This document shows, in pieces, positions 32,001 through 43,371 of a stretch of DNA of 64,000 bases. This DNA is from Acheta domesticus. Taxonomy: Eukaryota > Arthropoda > Insecta > Orthoptera > Gryllidae. The stretch is from positions 173,249,282-173,313,281 of the forward strand of contig JAHLJT010000631.1 of assembly GCA_031308135.1 (NCBI GenBank), written 5' to 3'. The notes beneath the pieces are model-generated. The model was given only the letters and a program-made list of their open reading frames with translations. It had not been told where the DNA came from and did no database searches. Position numbers and translations under genes: made by a program. Positions within the stretch are counted from its first letter, which is position 1. Each line of letters opens with the position of its first letter.

Positions 32001-34370
32001 AAGATGCGACGCCAAAACACAGGGCTTCTATGAATGACTTTTAAAGACCAAATCTACTTAGAAGAGAGAAAAAAATAATTTAAGAAGGTAAAATGTGCTT
32101 AACTTCTTATTCATTTCTCCATTTACTTACACATTGAAAAAATAAACAATATTATCTTTCGAATTCTTCAAATACTTTAATTGTTACTTCTTGGAATATA
32201 TGAGCTACAAACTATATGTAAGTTTATATTTCAAGTGAATGTTTTTTATTTGATTCTTGAATAAAATTAATTACTAGTCAAGATCCAGAAGCCGTTCAAA
32301 AACTCAATGAACATCCAAGGGCTACTGTATTATATTTAGATCCCCCAATATAAATTGAAAGGCGCAAAAGACCCCAAGTTTACATCCGAACGTGAGCTTC
32401 ACCTATGTGTTTGGACTAGCCAAAATTGTAAGTTTTGTTCCACATTTATTACAATACAGGCTTTCTATCAAACATTGAACAGTTACCTTTTACTTCTGAG
32501 CAGAGAAGACAGAAACAGACAGAAAAGAGCAGAAATAACAGCTGAGTTGAAAGAGGATAGTATTTACTTTAAGACAAATAGTACTCAAAAGAAAAACTTG
32601 AGATATTTCTTCTGAGAGCCATAATATTCATATTTCTTCTTTCTTTTCTCTTCATCACAAGTTTGACTAGAATTAAATATATGCAATTCTGTATTAATTA
32701 TCGTTATGTATAACTGATTATGTTGCCATTTATGTAAGTAAATAAATAATAAGAAAGATTTTTTCGACAAAGAATATTCTACCCTCTTTCCCTTCGAGAA
32801 GTCATATCTTATCGTACCGCATACATCATTGCCCTGCGAATATAGAATCGCCTTCATGACCCCTTTGGACAACCTTGTAGAACGCGAATCATGCCAGTGA
32901 ATACGTAAGGCATATCAAGAAAACGTCTCGTGTGAAAATACAGGATATCAAATAATGAAGTGTAGACGATAACCGAAGGAGGAAAGATATAATGAGCTCC
33001 TCTTTTGACTCAACTACACAAACACGACGGCCTTCTTGATGTAGCAATCAGAAGAACGTGTGTGAGAAAATATATAAATATATACTTGATGTCGTGAAGA
33101 TTGAAAAATTACCCATAAAACACGTTTTAATGTGTTCATGGCATTCGTCACACACACAAAAAAGAGCTCATTAGAGTTTACTACAATGTCTCTTCTCAGT
33201 CTGCTGAAGTTGAATTATGGGTTAATTTGAGGTATGTAATAAATACATTTTGAAGTCTAAAGTATGTATTCTAAAATTAAGTAATGAAATAATAGTGTTT
33301 GAATGCACAAAATTTTCAATGCAAAAATGGAATATTCTCATTTTTCGTAGCTAAATCTGTTTATATTAAATTATAGATGTTTTAAGCAATAAAGAGCCCT
33401 AAGCACATATTTAAATCGCTGACGATGGGACGAGCCCTTGTGCTTGGAACCCCTAGTACGCGGACGTCAGCCTTTTGAGTTCTCATTCCCTGTAAGGCTG
33501 CGGTGACAGTGCAGTTGAAATATCAGTTACTTAATACCGGACGCATGAGAACGAAATTATCCCACTTATTTTAATCAAAAAATTCCCTAATGTTGTACTC
33601 AAAATGGTCCGAATATTCCCATAATTCCAAAGCTCGTTTTTGAATCATTTGCGAGAAACACGCTCAAGACCATTTACATGTATTACAGATGACCAAGTTG
33701 TTGCAGTTAGCGTTGACCCTCTAGCTAATTACAGGCGAATGGAACCGACAAATCCAAACGAAACAGATCAGTCGATGATTTCGGACGTCAACGGAAGAGG
33801 GCGGTCGGCTTCTCTACAATTTCCGTTTACCAGCGCGTGTTTGAATGAATCCGGGACTTGGAACGAAATCGTCGACCTATTTAAATATCGTCCCAAATCG
33901 GCACCGTTGTGACCCCGCCTAAGGCGTGCAGTTTTCAGCTGTGTTTGTGGCATAAAGGACATTTCCAGACTCTGAATCCCTAATTCTTTGATCGTGTGCG
34001 CACTGAGGAACTTGTTCCCTAATACCTAAAAAAAGTACACACATCGAGAAGGGATTCTGCGCAATCTCCAACCACAATATACAGAATATCTCCGAGTAAA
34101 TGTTACAAAATTCTTTGGCAAGTAGAGGTATCGAAGATGATCATTTTTTGGTTATAAATGCGGTGTAAAATTGCATGTAACAAAGTGACACATGTGATAT
34201 TTGCTCCTGATTGTGAAGCTACTTCTCATACACTAGTATTTGGCAGGTCACTTTCTGACGGAAAGAGATTTCGTGTACCTGTCGCACTCCAGTGCATGAG
34301 AAGTTGCCTACCAATCATGAGAAAATGTCGTGTGTGCAACTTCGTTTGAGGAAATTTCTTACCGTATGTT
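29091..34370. other. Unassigned AT-rich DNA, over 5 kb
   Basis: No gene supportable. The longest frames are 30001-30291 (minus, 96 codons), 32585-32872 (minus, 95 codons) and 33640-33912 (plus, 90 codons). None shows a known motif, exon borders or a partner. No repeat family shared with the rest of the window was noticed. It could be a long intron of a gene whose first exon lies in the CpG island at 28780-29090. Confidence 0.4.
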
Positions 34371-34379
34371 CAGAGGTGC

Positions 34380-34430
34380 CCCCAGGATTTGTTTCGGGGG
34401 TCGGGGGGGGGGGGAGGGTGGTATAGGTAT
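34380..34430 (+). repeat. G-run tract
   Basis: CCCCCAGG precedes TTTCGGGGGTCGGGGG and a run of more than ten G. Quadruplex-prone; often a decayed TE end in insects, not assignable here. Confidence 0.7.
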
Positions 34431-34685
34431 CCAGCCGACATATTGTTTTATTATAAAGAGTTTTTCATTTAAGCTGACTATAACATGCATTTTACTTTTT
34501 TACATCTGTATACAGAACCGATATAGATCCAAGAGCTATGCCAACGTGAAATTCGGGACGTTCTCCACTCGATAGATCGATTCAGGAAGTGCTGAGGTAC
34601 CGCTGAGGTCTTGGTAGATCACCAAGACGCTTATACGAATAGATAGCAGTAGATAGGGAGCCTGGCAAATCAAGCTGAGTCCCAT

Positions 34686-34800
34686 GTTGATCGAAAACAA
34701 GCAACGAAAATTGTCGATCACAGCAGCCGGTCGCTGGAATTCTCCTCCAGTCAGCGGCTGAATTCGACTTAGCTAACTAGCTAATGTCGACGATTTCAAA
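34686..34800 (-). mobile_element. SINE-A fragment, head-proximal part, minus orientation
   Basis: The plus strand reads TTGATCGAAAACAAGCAACG, then GCAGCCGGTCGCTGGAATTC, TCCTCCAGTCAGCGGCTGAA and AGCTAACTAGCTAATGTCG. These match the corresponding segment of the 4110-4640 and 21370-21925 copies. Both ends are lost. Confidence 0.75.
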
Positions 34801-35284
34801 GAAACTGCGCACCAAAGCATATAAAAGATAACATTAATTGTCCACTCAACAAAATCAATTAGTGTTAGTATGCGTAAAAATATAGACAGTTCCAATGACA
34901 TTTTACCGCTCTCTTAATCATTCATAAATTTCAGCCCTCCAGTACATCTTCGCAACGCCGCCACCCAAGAAGTACTAGGCAACACACACGACGAACGTGC
35001 GTTATTTCTAAAGGGTTGCGTTGCTCCCTGCACGTGTTTGATGCAGTTCAAAACTTCATGCTGTTTTTATGTGAAATATGAGTCTCCCGTGTAAACGAAT
35101 ATCTCACTCAAAAGTACTATTTGAAAAGTACTGTTTTTAGAAGTGCAATAATATTCATTGCAATTCAGTCACTCTATTTTCTAAATACTAGTCATATCTA
35201 GTCTTAAATATAATGAAGCAAATTGTTTTTTTTAAAAAATAAATCCCAATTCAATCAATCACGTGATGCAATCAATCACACAAA
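34801..35284. other. Unassigned AT-rich DNA
   Basis: Nothing recognised. Confidence 0.4.
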
Positions 35285-35404
35285 ATCTCACGTGAAATTA
35301 GAAGGGGGAGGGGGAGGGCCAAATCTCACGATATCTCACCAAGGAGGGGGAGGGGGAGTCGAAAAATCGCCAAAATCGCTTCACGTAATTTGTGGACGAC
35401 CCCA
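35285..35404. mobile_element. MITE fragment with G-rich core, same terminal type as 50834-50949
   Basis: The right terminus TCACGTAATTTGTGGACGAC followed by CCC matches the right end of the MITE at 50834-50949 (TTACGTAATTTATGGATGAC, CCC). Two GGGGGAGGGGGAG blocks lie inside, 49 bases apart, each preceded by a CTCACG-type word. The left terminus is not found. Confidence 0.55.
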
Positions 35405-36734
35405 AAGTTCTGATACACCAAATGTCTATGATCCACCGTTTCTAATTATTGACTTGCACAATCCTCTGTTCACTCTTTTACGCATTTTGCTAATAGATTG
35501 GATTGACAAAGGTATATCTAACAATATTTAGATGCTTTACTGAATTAGATGAGTGCGAACAAAGAAACTTTTGGGGAATAATTTGCGATGATGCAAACAT
35601 TTTCCATCAACAAACGATCTTAGTTGCTTTTAATCCCCAATACCAGAAGTTAGCCAATTTACGTCAGAAGCCATGATTTTTGAAACTAATAATTGCCAGC
35701 AATAGAAATAATTAAGTAACCTTCCTCAACTTGACATGATTTTCAATTTTATTTCGTTTGTTTATTTGTAAGTATTGGCCCGGAAAAGTCTTACCCAATT
35801 GAAATAACAGGATTTATTTCCTTGCCAAAGTGTTTTAGATTTAACTACAAGTTCGAGAAATTATTTACATATGCATTAAATGCATAGTGTTTACTTCTAG
35901 GCCGTGTTAAGCTAGTAAGGGAAAGCTAACTTTCCTTGTTAGCAAAAGAAAATGCAAAAGTACAGAGAAACGGCTGAAGAGCGCTGGATAAGATTAAGTT
36001 AGAATTCATTACGAGTCTTCTATCAGTCGTCGTAGTATTTTCCTTTGGTTGCAAGAGCGTGAAAAGGCAAATAGAATAAAGCTTTCACAAATTTTGAATC
36101 TTAAATTTGCTATTTATACAAATTCATTGTACGTAATCTTTATATTAACTTATCGAAGAAGCTTTATATTACAAGTAAAGAACGTTATACTGTTTTTAAG
36201 AAAACATTGAAAAATACAGCAATGAATGTTCTTAATTGAAATGTTTGATATCGCGTATCGCGAGTGACCTGCAGCAGCAAAAATTGCTTAATTAAATTAG
36301 ATCGAATAACACTGTCACAAAAACTTTTGAATACAAGCAGCCTTCACAAATACTGCAATAACACAGTTTAGAATATACCGATATGCAGTTCCTTACGATT
36401 AGGCAATCATTTAATTTCAAAAATTTAATAATATCAAAAAAATTGAATAGCAAACAGATAATTGCTGGCGGACTCTTACTCAGAGCCTTGCTTTCATGTC
36501 ATCAGCTGTATCGTAAGCATTGACGCACTGAGTATGAAAATTCACTCGATACGCCCGGCATGAAGTAGACAGAAAAACACAATCCAACATTTGCATTTTT
36601 TAAGTCAAAATCGAAAGTTTCACTATCTTTGATTTTTTTGAAAGTTCCTGGTATTTAACAAAGTCACAGACACGTCTCACAAGGCCGGAGGCTACACAGG
36701 TTTCTTTCAATTTTTGGGTGCTTTGGAAATTTAT
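35405..36734. other. Unassigned AT-rich DNA
   Basis: No gene or repeat recognised. Confidence 0.4.
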
Positions 36735-37064
36735 AATATAAATTCAATTCAATTATGCCTTATTTCACGTGGCGAGACTCAGGTCATCAGGCCTGTTCTT
36801 TCGTCTCACCACGCTCCTTTCGCCATCTATCGGAGAAAGAAGTTATCACTTGGGCGACAGCACAGGTGACTTGAATTTAGCTCACAGGTTTCTTTTAGGC
36901 CTGAGAATCTTCCACATTGCAGTAAAACTACAACATTACTTCCCCTCCAGAGATTCGTACGAAATATTTTTGCGCTATTAGAAATCCATGGCCTCGATAG
37001 GGTTTGAACCCGTGAACTTGGTTATAACAGTCCGATACGCTAACCGTTACACCACCAAAGCCAC
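36735..37064 (-). mobile_element. tRNA-Asn-like SINE, family D, minus orientation
   Basis: The minus strand from 37064 to 36986 folds in part like a tRNA. A GTGGCTT 5' acceptor strand pairs with AGGCCAT. The A-box is TGGTGTAACGGTTAGCG, an Asn-like GGACTGTTA follows with two extra bases in the anticodon arm, and the B-box is GGGTTCAAACCC. The extra bases rule out a working tRNA. A 230-base body follows, and the element ends in an (AATTG)n-like tail at 36737-36756. Confidence 0.7.
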
Positions 37065-37480
37065 TATTGACTAGGGACCTACAGTTCCAAAAATCTGTTC
37101 CACAAAAAAGGTTAATCCACCAAAACAAATCCACAATTTTCTTTTCCAAAGAGTAGCACTCGGCTAAAGAACAAATGAAATGCTCTCATAAAACACTTTT
37201 AATTTTCTTATTCACATCACACATTTAAAATTTTAACAAATACATCCTTCAACAATACTGCAATAATAGTATAGTATAGTACTCATTTAGAGAGAGTACA
37301 ACGTGCTCCTGAGTAGGCGAATGGTTAGCCTACAGGCTTCTGAACACCCAGTTGAGGTGCGTGGATTTTCGAAAGGTGGAATATTCCACAGAAGCCTTGT
37401 CATGATTGTAGCACATAAAATAACCCTGTCAGATGTCCGGCAAAATTAAATCCCTTCTTCCCATCCTAACAAAATCTCAC
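37065..37480. other. Unassigned DNA, possible decayed tRNA-like segment
   Basis: Near 37308-37380, GAGTAGGCGAATGGTTAGCC suggests a degenerate A-box, but no proper B-box follows. Not called as an RNA gene. Confidence 0.3.
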
Positions 37481-37539
37481 GTTCTTCAACCAGGAAGAAC
37501 AGCTTTAGTTAACTGATACCGACCTCTGGCGGTGACCGG

Positions 37540-38205
37540 TGTCCGGAGGAGAATTCTAGTGGCTGGCCGTTCTGGACGGTAGTCCGTGGTTACACAGATC
37601 AACACTGGGCGAATGCCGGAGCAGTACCCTAAATAACGGACCACGGACTGCGCGCAAATCTTTCCTTCTTCGTTGTCCAATCCTCACCATTAATTACATA
37701 CACTTACATGTTCTACACTACCACACACTCACACTTGCCGATCCCCGGTGGCCGAGATCGCTAAGTCAGTAGTGTCGTAGCGATCTCGGATCCAAGCACC
37801 GCGGATTCGAGTCCCGCCAAGGGCATTATTGTATTTGTGTTTGTCCTTTCACCGCCTATCATCACCATATCATGTCACTATCTCAGTTACCATAACGTTA
37901 AACCCAATAGTGGTCGCTAATGACCTAGATGTTGATGCGACCTTAAATAAAATTTAAAAAAACTACCATACACACTGGTAGGACTGGTCGAGAGCTTAGA
38001 GCTTGTTCCGGATGGAGCGATGCCCCGCTGGTGGGAGATACCTAGTTGAGGAAAAACCCGCTATCCTACGGGAAGGTCGGCGCCGGATCTCACCATTCAT
38101 CGAGGGAAGATCATTGACACCTCGCGGAAAAAAATGCACTATACTTACGGGACTAATATTGTTAGCAGTTGACGCGCCCTGAATTACTAGTCAATTAATC
38201 AAATA
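37540..38205 (+). mobile_element. SINE-A, plus orientation, split by a younger SINE
   Basis: The left part (37540-37740) begins GGAGGAGAATTCTAGTGGCT and runs to CACACTCACACTTGCCG. The right part (from about 37963) resumes with GACTGGTCGAGAGCTTAGAG and ends GTTGACGCGCCCTGAATT plus an AATC-type tail. The 220 bases between do not belong to the family. Joining the two parts restores the normal SINE-A order. The tRNA-like head is truncated. Confidence 0.85.
37741..37961 (+). mobile_element. tRNA-headed SINE, family E, nested in SINE-A
   Basis: The A-box GGTGGCCGAGATCGCTAAGT and the B-box GCGGATTCGAGTCCCGCC give a Leu/Ser-type head. The body ends GATGTTGATGCGACCTTAAA followed by an A-rich tail. 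It is flanked by an imperfect target duplication, ACTACCACACACTCACACTT (37717-37736) on the left and ACTACCATACACACTGGTAG (37962-37981) on the right. This makes it younger than its SINE-A host. Confidence 0.85.
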
Positions 38206-38973
38206 ATGTTGTTTTAGCTTTTATGAAAGTGTGCAATTTTTTATTTAATTTTGAATTAAGTTTTCGAGAGTCTAAATCATAAATAATTTAAAGCATTTCT
38301 ATTCACAAATACATTAATGTATAACACGTTGCGTAAATATTGGCAACGTGAGAGACATTTGAAAAAATACATTTGGATAATTTTTGAAAAATCGAAATAA
38401 TACATCAAAACGACGTTTACGTCATGTTATTCAGTGCATTTCACTTTGCGCGACAATAAAATCCTGTCAGCAACGCGACAGGATACAAGTGATTCGTGAG
38501 TCGGGGAGAAAATTTTGAAGCAGTTTATGAACTTAGAAGAGCAAAATCATTTTAAAGAAGTAATGTGAACATTTTCGACAGGAGAAAATTTGAAAAAAGG
38601 AAAAAGAATTTCCTAATTCATTTTATTCCGCCCAGGTAGCAACAGGAAGACGTGGTAAAGACCCCGGTCGCTTTGTCCAGTTCCTACTACATCAGTATCC
38701 TATCATCATATCGAACAAGCTCAAGAAATTATCAACAGAACTCGTGAGGCGTCTTCGGGAGTGCCGTAGAGCTGAAGACGCTGACACGGTTGTTGGACGG
38801 TTGATCGCGTCCACTAGTTATTTTCCAATAGCCTATTCTGAGAGCCTAGTCGGCAGTTTCGTGTGCTTCTTAGTGATTTTAACCCCTTCTAAACGATGAC
38901 AGAATGCCCCTAATGCAGTAAACAATCTAAAACTCGCGAGAGAGGACTACACATCCCGTCATGATGTGACGAG
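38206..38973. other. Unassigned DNA
   Basis: AT-rich at first, moderate GC from 38640 to 38900. No frame or repeat recognised. Confidence 0.4.
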
Positions 38974-39009
38974 TGATCAAATACATCCGGGACAGCACGT
39001 ATTTGATCA
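38974..39009. repeat. Hairpin with 11 bp perfect arms
   Basis: TGATCAAATAC at 38974-38984 and GTATTTGATCA at 38999-39009, with a 14-base loop. Confidence 0.8.
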
Positions 39010-40333
39010 GCGGCACGTGATTCCCATTGTACTGACCCATACATCATTCGTGATTGTAAAATTCCCCAACATAAAATACATTAATGGAAATGTGACTTTC
39101 ACTTACCCTCTTAAATGAAGCATAATGACAGAAGAAAGGCGCTTTCGTGAAAAAATAAATAGTTAACGGTAGAGTAAAGAAACTACCCACCACGTTATTG
39201 CTTTATATTGCAAGACAAAACGTCATTTTTGTATGACAACTTCCTCGACTTCCTTATCTTAACTACACAGACCACAGTCTATAGTTGAACATGATTATGC
39301 AATTAAAGAGAGTTACCGCACGTCCAGAATGCATTTCCGTCAAGTGTTACAACATTCCCTTCCTTAAGAATCCCTTAAATTCTGGGTCGATTTCTTGTCT
39401 CTTGTTCAACCCCCAGTTGATTCTCCGTTGATTTTTAAGAACAATTTTGGCAGAAACATACCCTGATATTGTTTTTAAACAATTTAATTAATTTTTTTAA
39501 ACGTGATTTTCCAGTAATGAATTAAAAATGAAGTTGAAAACTTTCCCAAAGGGAAAACAAATCTCCCACTTCCAGCATTGCGACGATACCTTTCTTTTCC
39601 GAGGGAAATACTATAAAAATCCAGAGCTCTTCTCACGATTCTTTTTTAGTTTCATTGCACTTCTGGTAATGTAATTAGTTTTCAAGCCCTTTATTGTGAT
39701 CTTAGCCCTATTGTATCTCGTAGGCATAGTTCAAGATATACCTTTGTGTAATTTGCTTACTGTCGGAATTCAGGGCATTGCGCTCACAGGAAATCATTGC
39801 GGCCACTTCATCCCCTCAATCCTCTTCACTTTCCCCTCCACGAGCGGCCAGCACGAGATGCATTCGTTATGAGTTGCCGAAAACAACATGAAAGAGACTG
39901 TACTGAATACCCTATATGAAACCCAGTAGAAAAAAATATTTTTTTACTAGAAACAAATTCTCTCGCGTACATTATCTAGTAAAATAATATAAAAGTCTTC
40001 CCTGCATGGAAGACTGAGAAAATAATTTGAGACAAGACCGTTACTTTGGACGAACGGAGGCGGAATCCCCCTCTACGATCTTTTGAAAGATACTTTCTGA
40101 AAGCGTTGTATTTAAAGCACCGAAAGCAGTCACATTTAAACGATGGTATTTGTCAACTTAAAGAAAGCATGCTATCAAAGAAACACATTCATGACCAGCT
40201 AATCAGTAACCTCAAATTATCTTGTGTTTATTTTTACAAATTTAACGGCAATTACGTTAACGGCAAGCACGTATTGCATTCAGTAACAGTTAAAAAAGTT
40301 TAAAAAATAGCTGTAAATTATTTAAGTATTTTA
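39010..40333. other. Unassigned AT-rich DNA
   Basis: The longest frame is 85 codons (40046-40303, plus) without recognisable features. No repeat seen. Confidence 0.4.
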
Positions 40334-40372
40334 GCATTACTTGAATAATTAAATAAATTATTCAAGTAATGC
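40334..40372. repeat. Perfect hairpin, 17 bp arms, 5-base loop
   Basis: GCATTACTTGAATAATT (40334-40350) and its exact reverse complement (40356-40372). The short tight stem could be an RNA hairpin or a cruciform. It is shorter than a typical insect microRNA precursor. Confidence 0.85.
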
Positions 40373-41282
40373 GGAGAATCAAAAAATAAATCCGTGTTCG
40401 AGTTAAGAAATCTTCAGTATTTTTATATATCACATATAATTTCGAATTTTACAGCAGGTACATTGGCAGAAGGCAAAATTGAGAATAATCGCGAATGGTA
40501 TTGAGGCACGGCAAAAGGAAATTAGAGGACGCGACCTTTAATGAGCTTCAGTAGGAATATTACTGTAAGAAGAGTGAAATTTACGTCTAGATTATCATGA
40601 TCTAAAAGTGTGTCTTTTTCAAGTAGATCAAGAATAAAAGCCATACTAGAACCCAAGAATATCACCAATATTTTACAAAACATCACTTTGTAGAAGATGT
40701 TTTATTTAATAAATTAATAACTAAGGTGCTTCTTAAAAATAACCTATAAAACATTAAAACCCTCGAAATGCTGTTCTTTTGATAATTGTTATCCAAAATC
40801 CCACACACCTTCCTGTTCTAGGCTTTTCAGACGGCACGATGCCAATACGTCTCTGAAATTGTTAGGCTGAGGTCAATCACAACTTCACCTTCTAACGACA
40901 GTCCAGTTTGAGTTCAGTATCCGGGATACCTCACATAAAATATGCAGACGATTTCGATTATTTTTAATATATTTATAAATTTATTTGCGTCATAACCTCT
41001 TATTAACCCGCAGGCACTCAGAAAAAAAAATTAGATCTGCAGAAGGGGCATATGTAGAACGTAAGGGCTCGAGTAATTAGGTGAGATTGAAGTCGAATGA
41101 GGTAACAGCTGATAAAACCTTAAAACAATACAAAAAAAATGATAAATAAAATAAAAACTGTTGTACACCTTTAAATAATGCAAGGAGTTAACATTCATTG
41201 TAAAATCGACTTGTACAGATTGAGTGGATGATGAAAGAATATAGTAGTCCAATCACGGCCCTGCGTTAATATTCGGGAAGTG
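40373..41282. other. Unassigned AT-rich DNA
   Basis: Nothing recognised. Confidence 0.4.
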
Positions 41283-41595
41283 AAACGTGTCACACCAAAT
41301 TCTTAACGAAATGTGTGCCTGACAATGCTTTTTCTTGGCAATCTCGCGTGCCAGACACGGGCCAACCCCGGAACCCCCTCACGCAGCAGACGTCTCGAAC
41401 GCATCGCTTCACATCGGCACGGCTCATCTGAGCGCTCGCTCCCTGCCTTTCGACAGTGCGAGCGGAAGAGAAACAAACGCCGCGGTTTATCTCCAGCATC
41501 ACCTGCCTCGTTATCCCACTTCACGTGTTTTAGTTCTCGCAGCATTGCGGAAGTTTGAGAACCACATCCTTCGTTGACAATTTCATTGGCCAAAC
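41283..41595. other. Moderately GC- and CpG-rich island
   Basis: About 310 bases with frequent CpG and several overlapping frames on both strands (70-96 codons), none recognisable. The abrupt borders are like those of the other islands. Promoter or first-exon origin is possible. Confidence 0.35.
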
Positions 41596-42468
41596 AGCCA
41601 CTATTTCTTCGCTTTCCCTTGTACGCTATAAGCGCAGAGATTACTCGTGGAAAAAATTCTCCCGATAAACACCGTTTCCCGGGAATCTTGTTACGTTAAG
41701 AAGTTTCCCGGATTATTATTTATTAATTGCAGTACTTTTCGTAACTGGGGAAGAAAATTTACACAGGGACTTTCTTCTGGTAGAAGAGGAAGCCATAACA
41801 ATTTAAATATCTTTATCTGCTTTCTTTATATTTATTGGAATTTAGAGGTCCTTCCACCACTAAAATCATTCCAGGCGCAGAAGTGATCTAATGAGAAATG
41901 AAGAGGCAAACAATAATTGAGAAATTGTGGAATGAGATGCATGGAAAACGGATGAATCCTGAGAAAACCTGCCGAGACCTCGCTTTATTTCTCACAAATT
42001 TCACATGGACCTCACTGGTTTCCAGTCTTAACATAAGGGGAGGAAGGGTATATACTAGCCATTAATCACTAATCCTCTTTCTTATGCGGTTACTCCATTA
42101 TTTTCTACAAACATTGGAAGTACAAAATCAGGAAGGAATTTAGATTATAATCGTTGTTCACGCTCATTGATCCACAATCAAAATTCATAGAGATATTAAG
42201 CTGTATCACTTGAGTAGCATCCATGTATCGTTTTAGCCTCATCATATAGTGCTAATTTGATACACACTTTTGATTTTTTTAAAGAGTTGTGGCAGATCTA
42301 AGCTATTTTTTACTTCGAACACGTCTTTAGCATCGAAAGGCTCATATTCAGTTTTTTCATGTTTGCTGCAAAAGGTATAGAAGATAAGGTGAAAAGTTTG
42401 CTTTTTTGTATCATAAAAGCATCGATTCACCCTAATTCTCAAAAATTCGAACTTGATATTGCCTAGAA
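41596..42468. other. Unassigned AT-rich DNA
   Basis: No gene supportable. It ends in GCCTAGAA, which may be the left target duplication of the outer element that follows. Confidence 0.35.
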
Positions 42469-43371
42469 CAGGAGTGTTCAACTTGCAAGGCTTCAAGGGC
42501 CACAACTAAAATATCCTGAATATATAACTGAACGCAACAGTTTGGCTTATTGCTCTGAAACGAGGGACATGCATGATACCACACTGTACAATGCATAACG
42601 CAGTGAAACACATTGGGATTGATTTTGAATTTCTGAATTTACTACAAAAAATCCTTAAATATAAATTTAACCTATTTTTACATTAAGGGAATGTTGATCC
42701 TACAGGGAGCGTGCGCTAGGCGCAATGTTCTCACGGGGACGCAAAGGACTTTCACGTTTATCTAATAACGAGAGAGTGTATTTTTATGCTCTAAAAAATC
42801 TTGAAATATGATTTTTAAAATATGCATTTATGACCTACAATTCGAAATAGGCGCCTTAATATGCAATTAAAATAAACAATATTTTGTTTCCTCTATAACA
42901 ATTTTTCATTTCCTCTTTCTTGAAATGAACAGATATATTTTTGTGCAAACATAATATAATCTACCCGACTTCGCGAGAGAAACAATTGAAGTAAATAATC
43001 TCCTTATGAAGTACACTGTATATCTTGTTGTATTTCTTCTGATTTAAAAAAATATGTTAACAAGAAGTATCCTAAATTTTATTATCTATAGAAAAAAAAA
43101 CACCCAAACTGTGTCAAGCGGTTTCAAATCAATGAACGCTCACAATAAATAGATTCTATGAAAATATGAAACGTTTCATAACTAAGTCCCTATTTTAACG
43201 AAATATGCGCCTATAATTACACGAAAATGCATCAACAGGAAAAATCGGTCAAATATGCACAAACATATTACTCTATATTGCTTCATATTCCAATCATGTC
43301 AAGAAATTTCACTTAGCTATGCCCTGAAGCAACGGACAAAAATATGCAAAATCACAGAAATCCGCTCCCTA

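Noticed and set aside
36986..37064. tRNA-Asn gene on the minus strand
   Set aside because: Acceptor, A-box and B-box are recognisable, but the anticodon arm has two extra bases and poor pairing. It is continuous with a SINE body and tail, so it is a SINE head.
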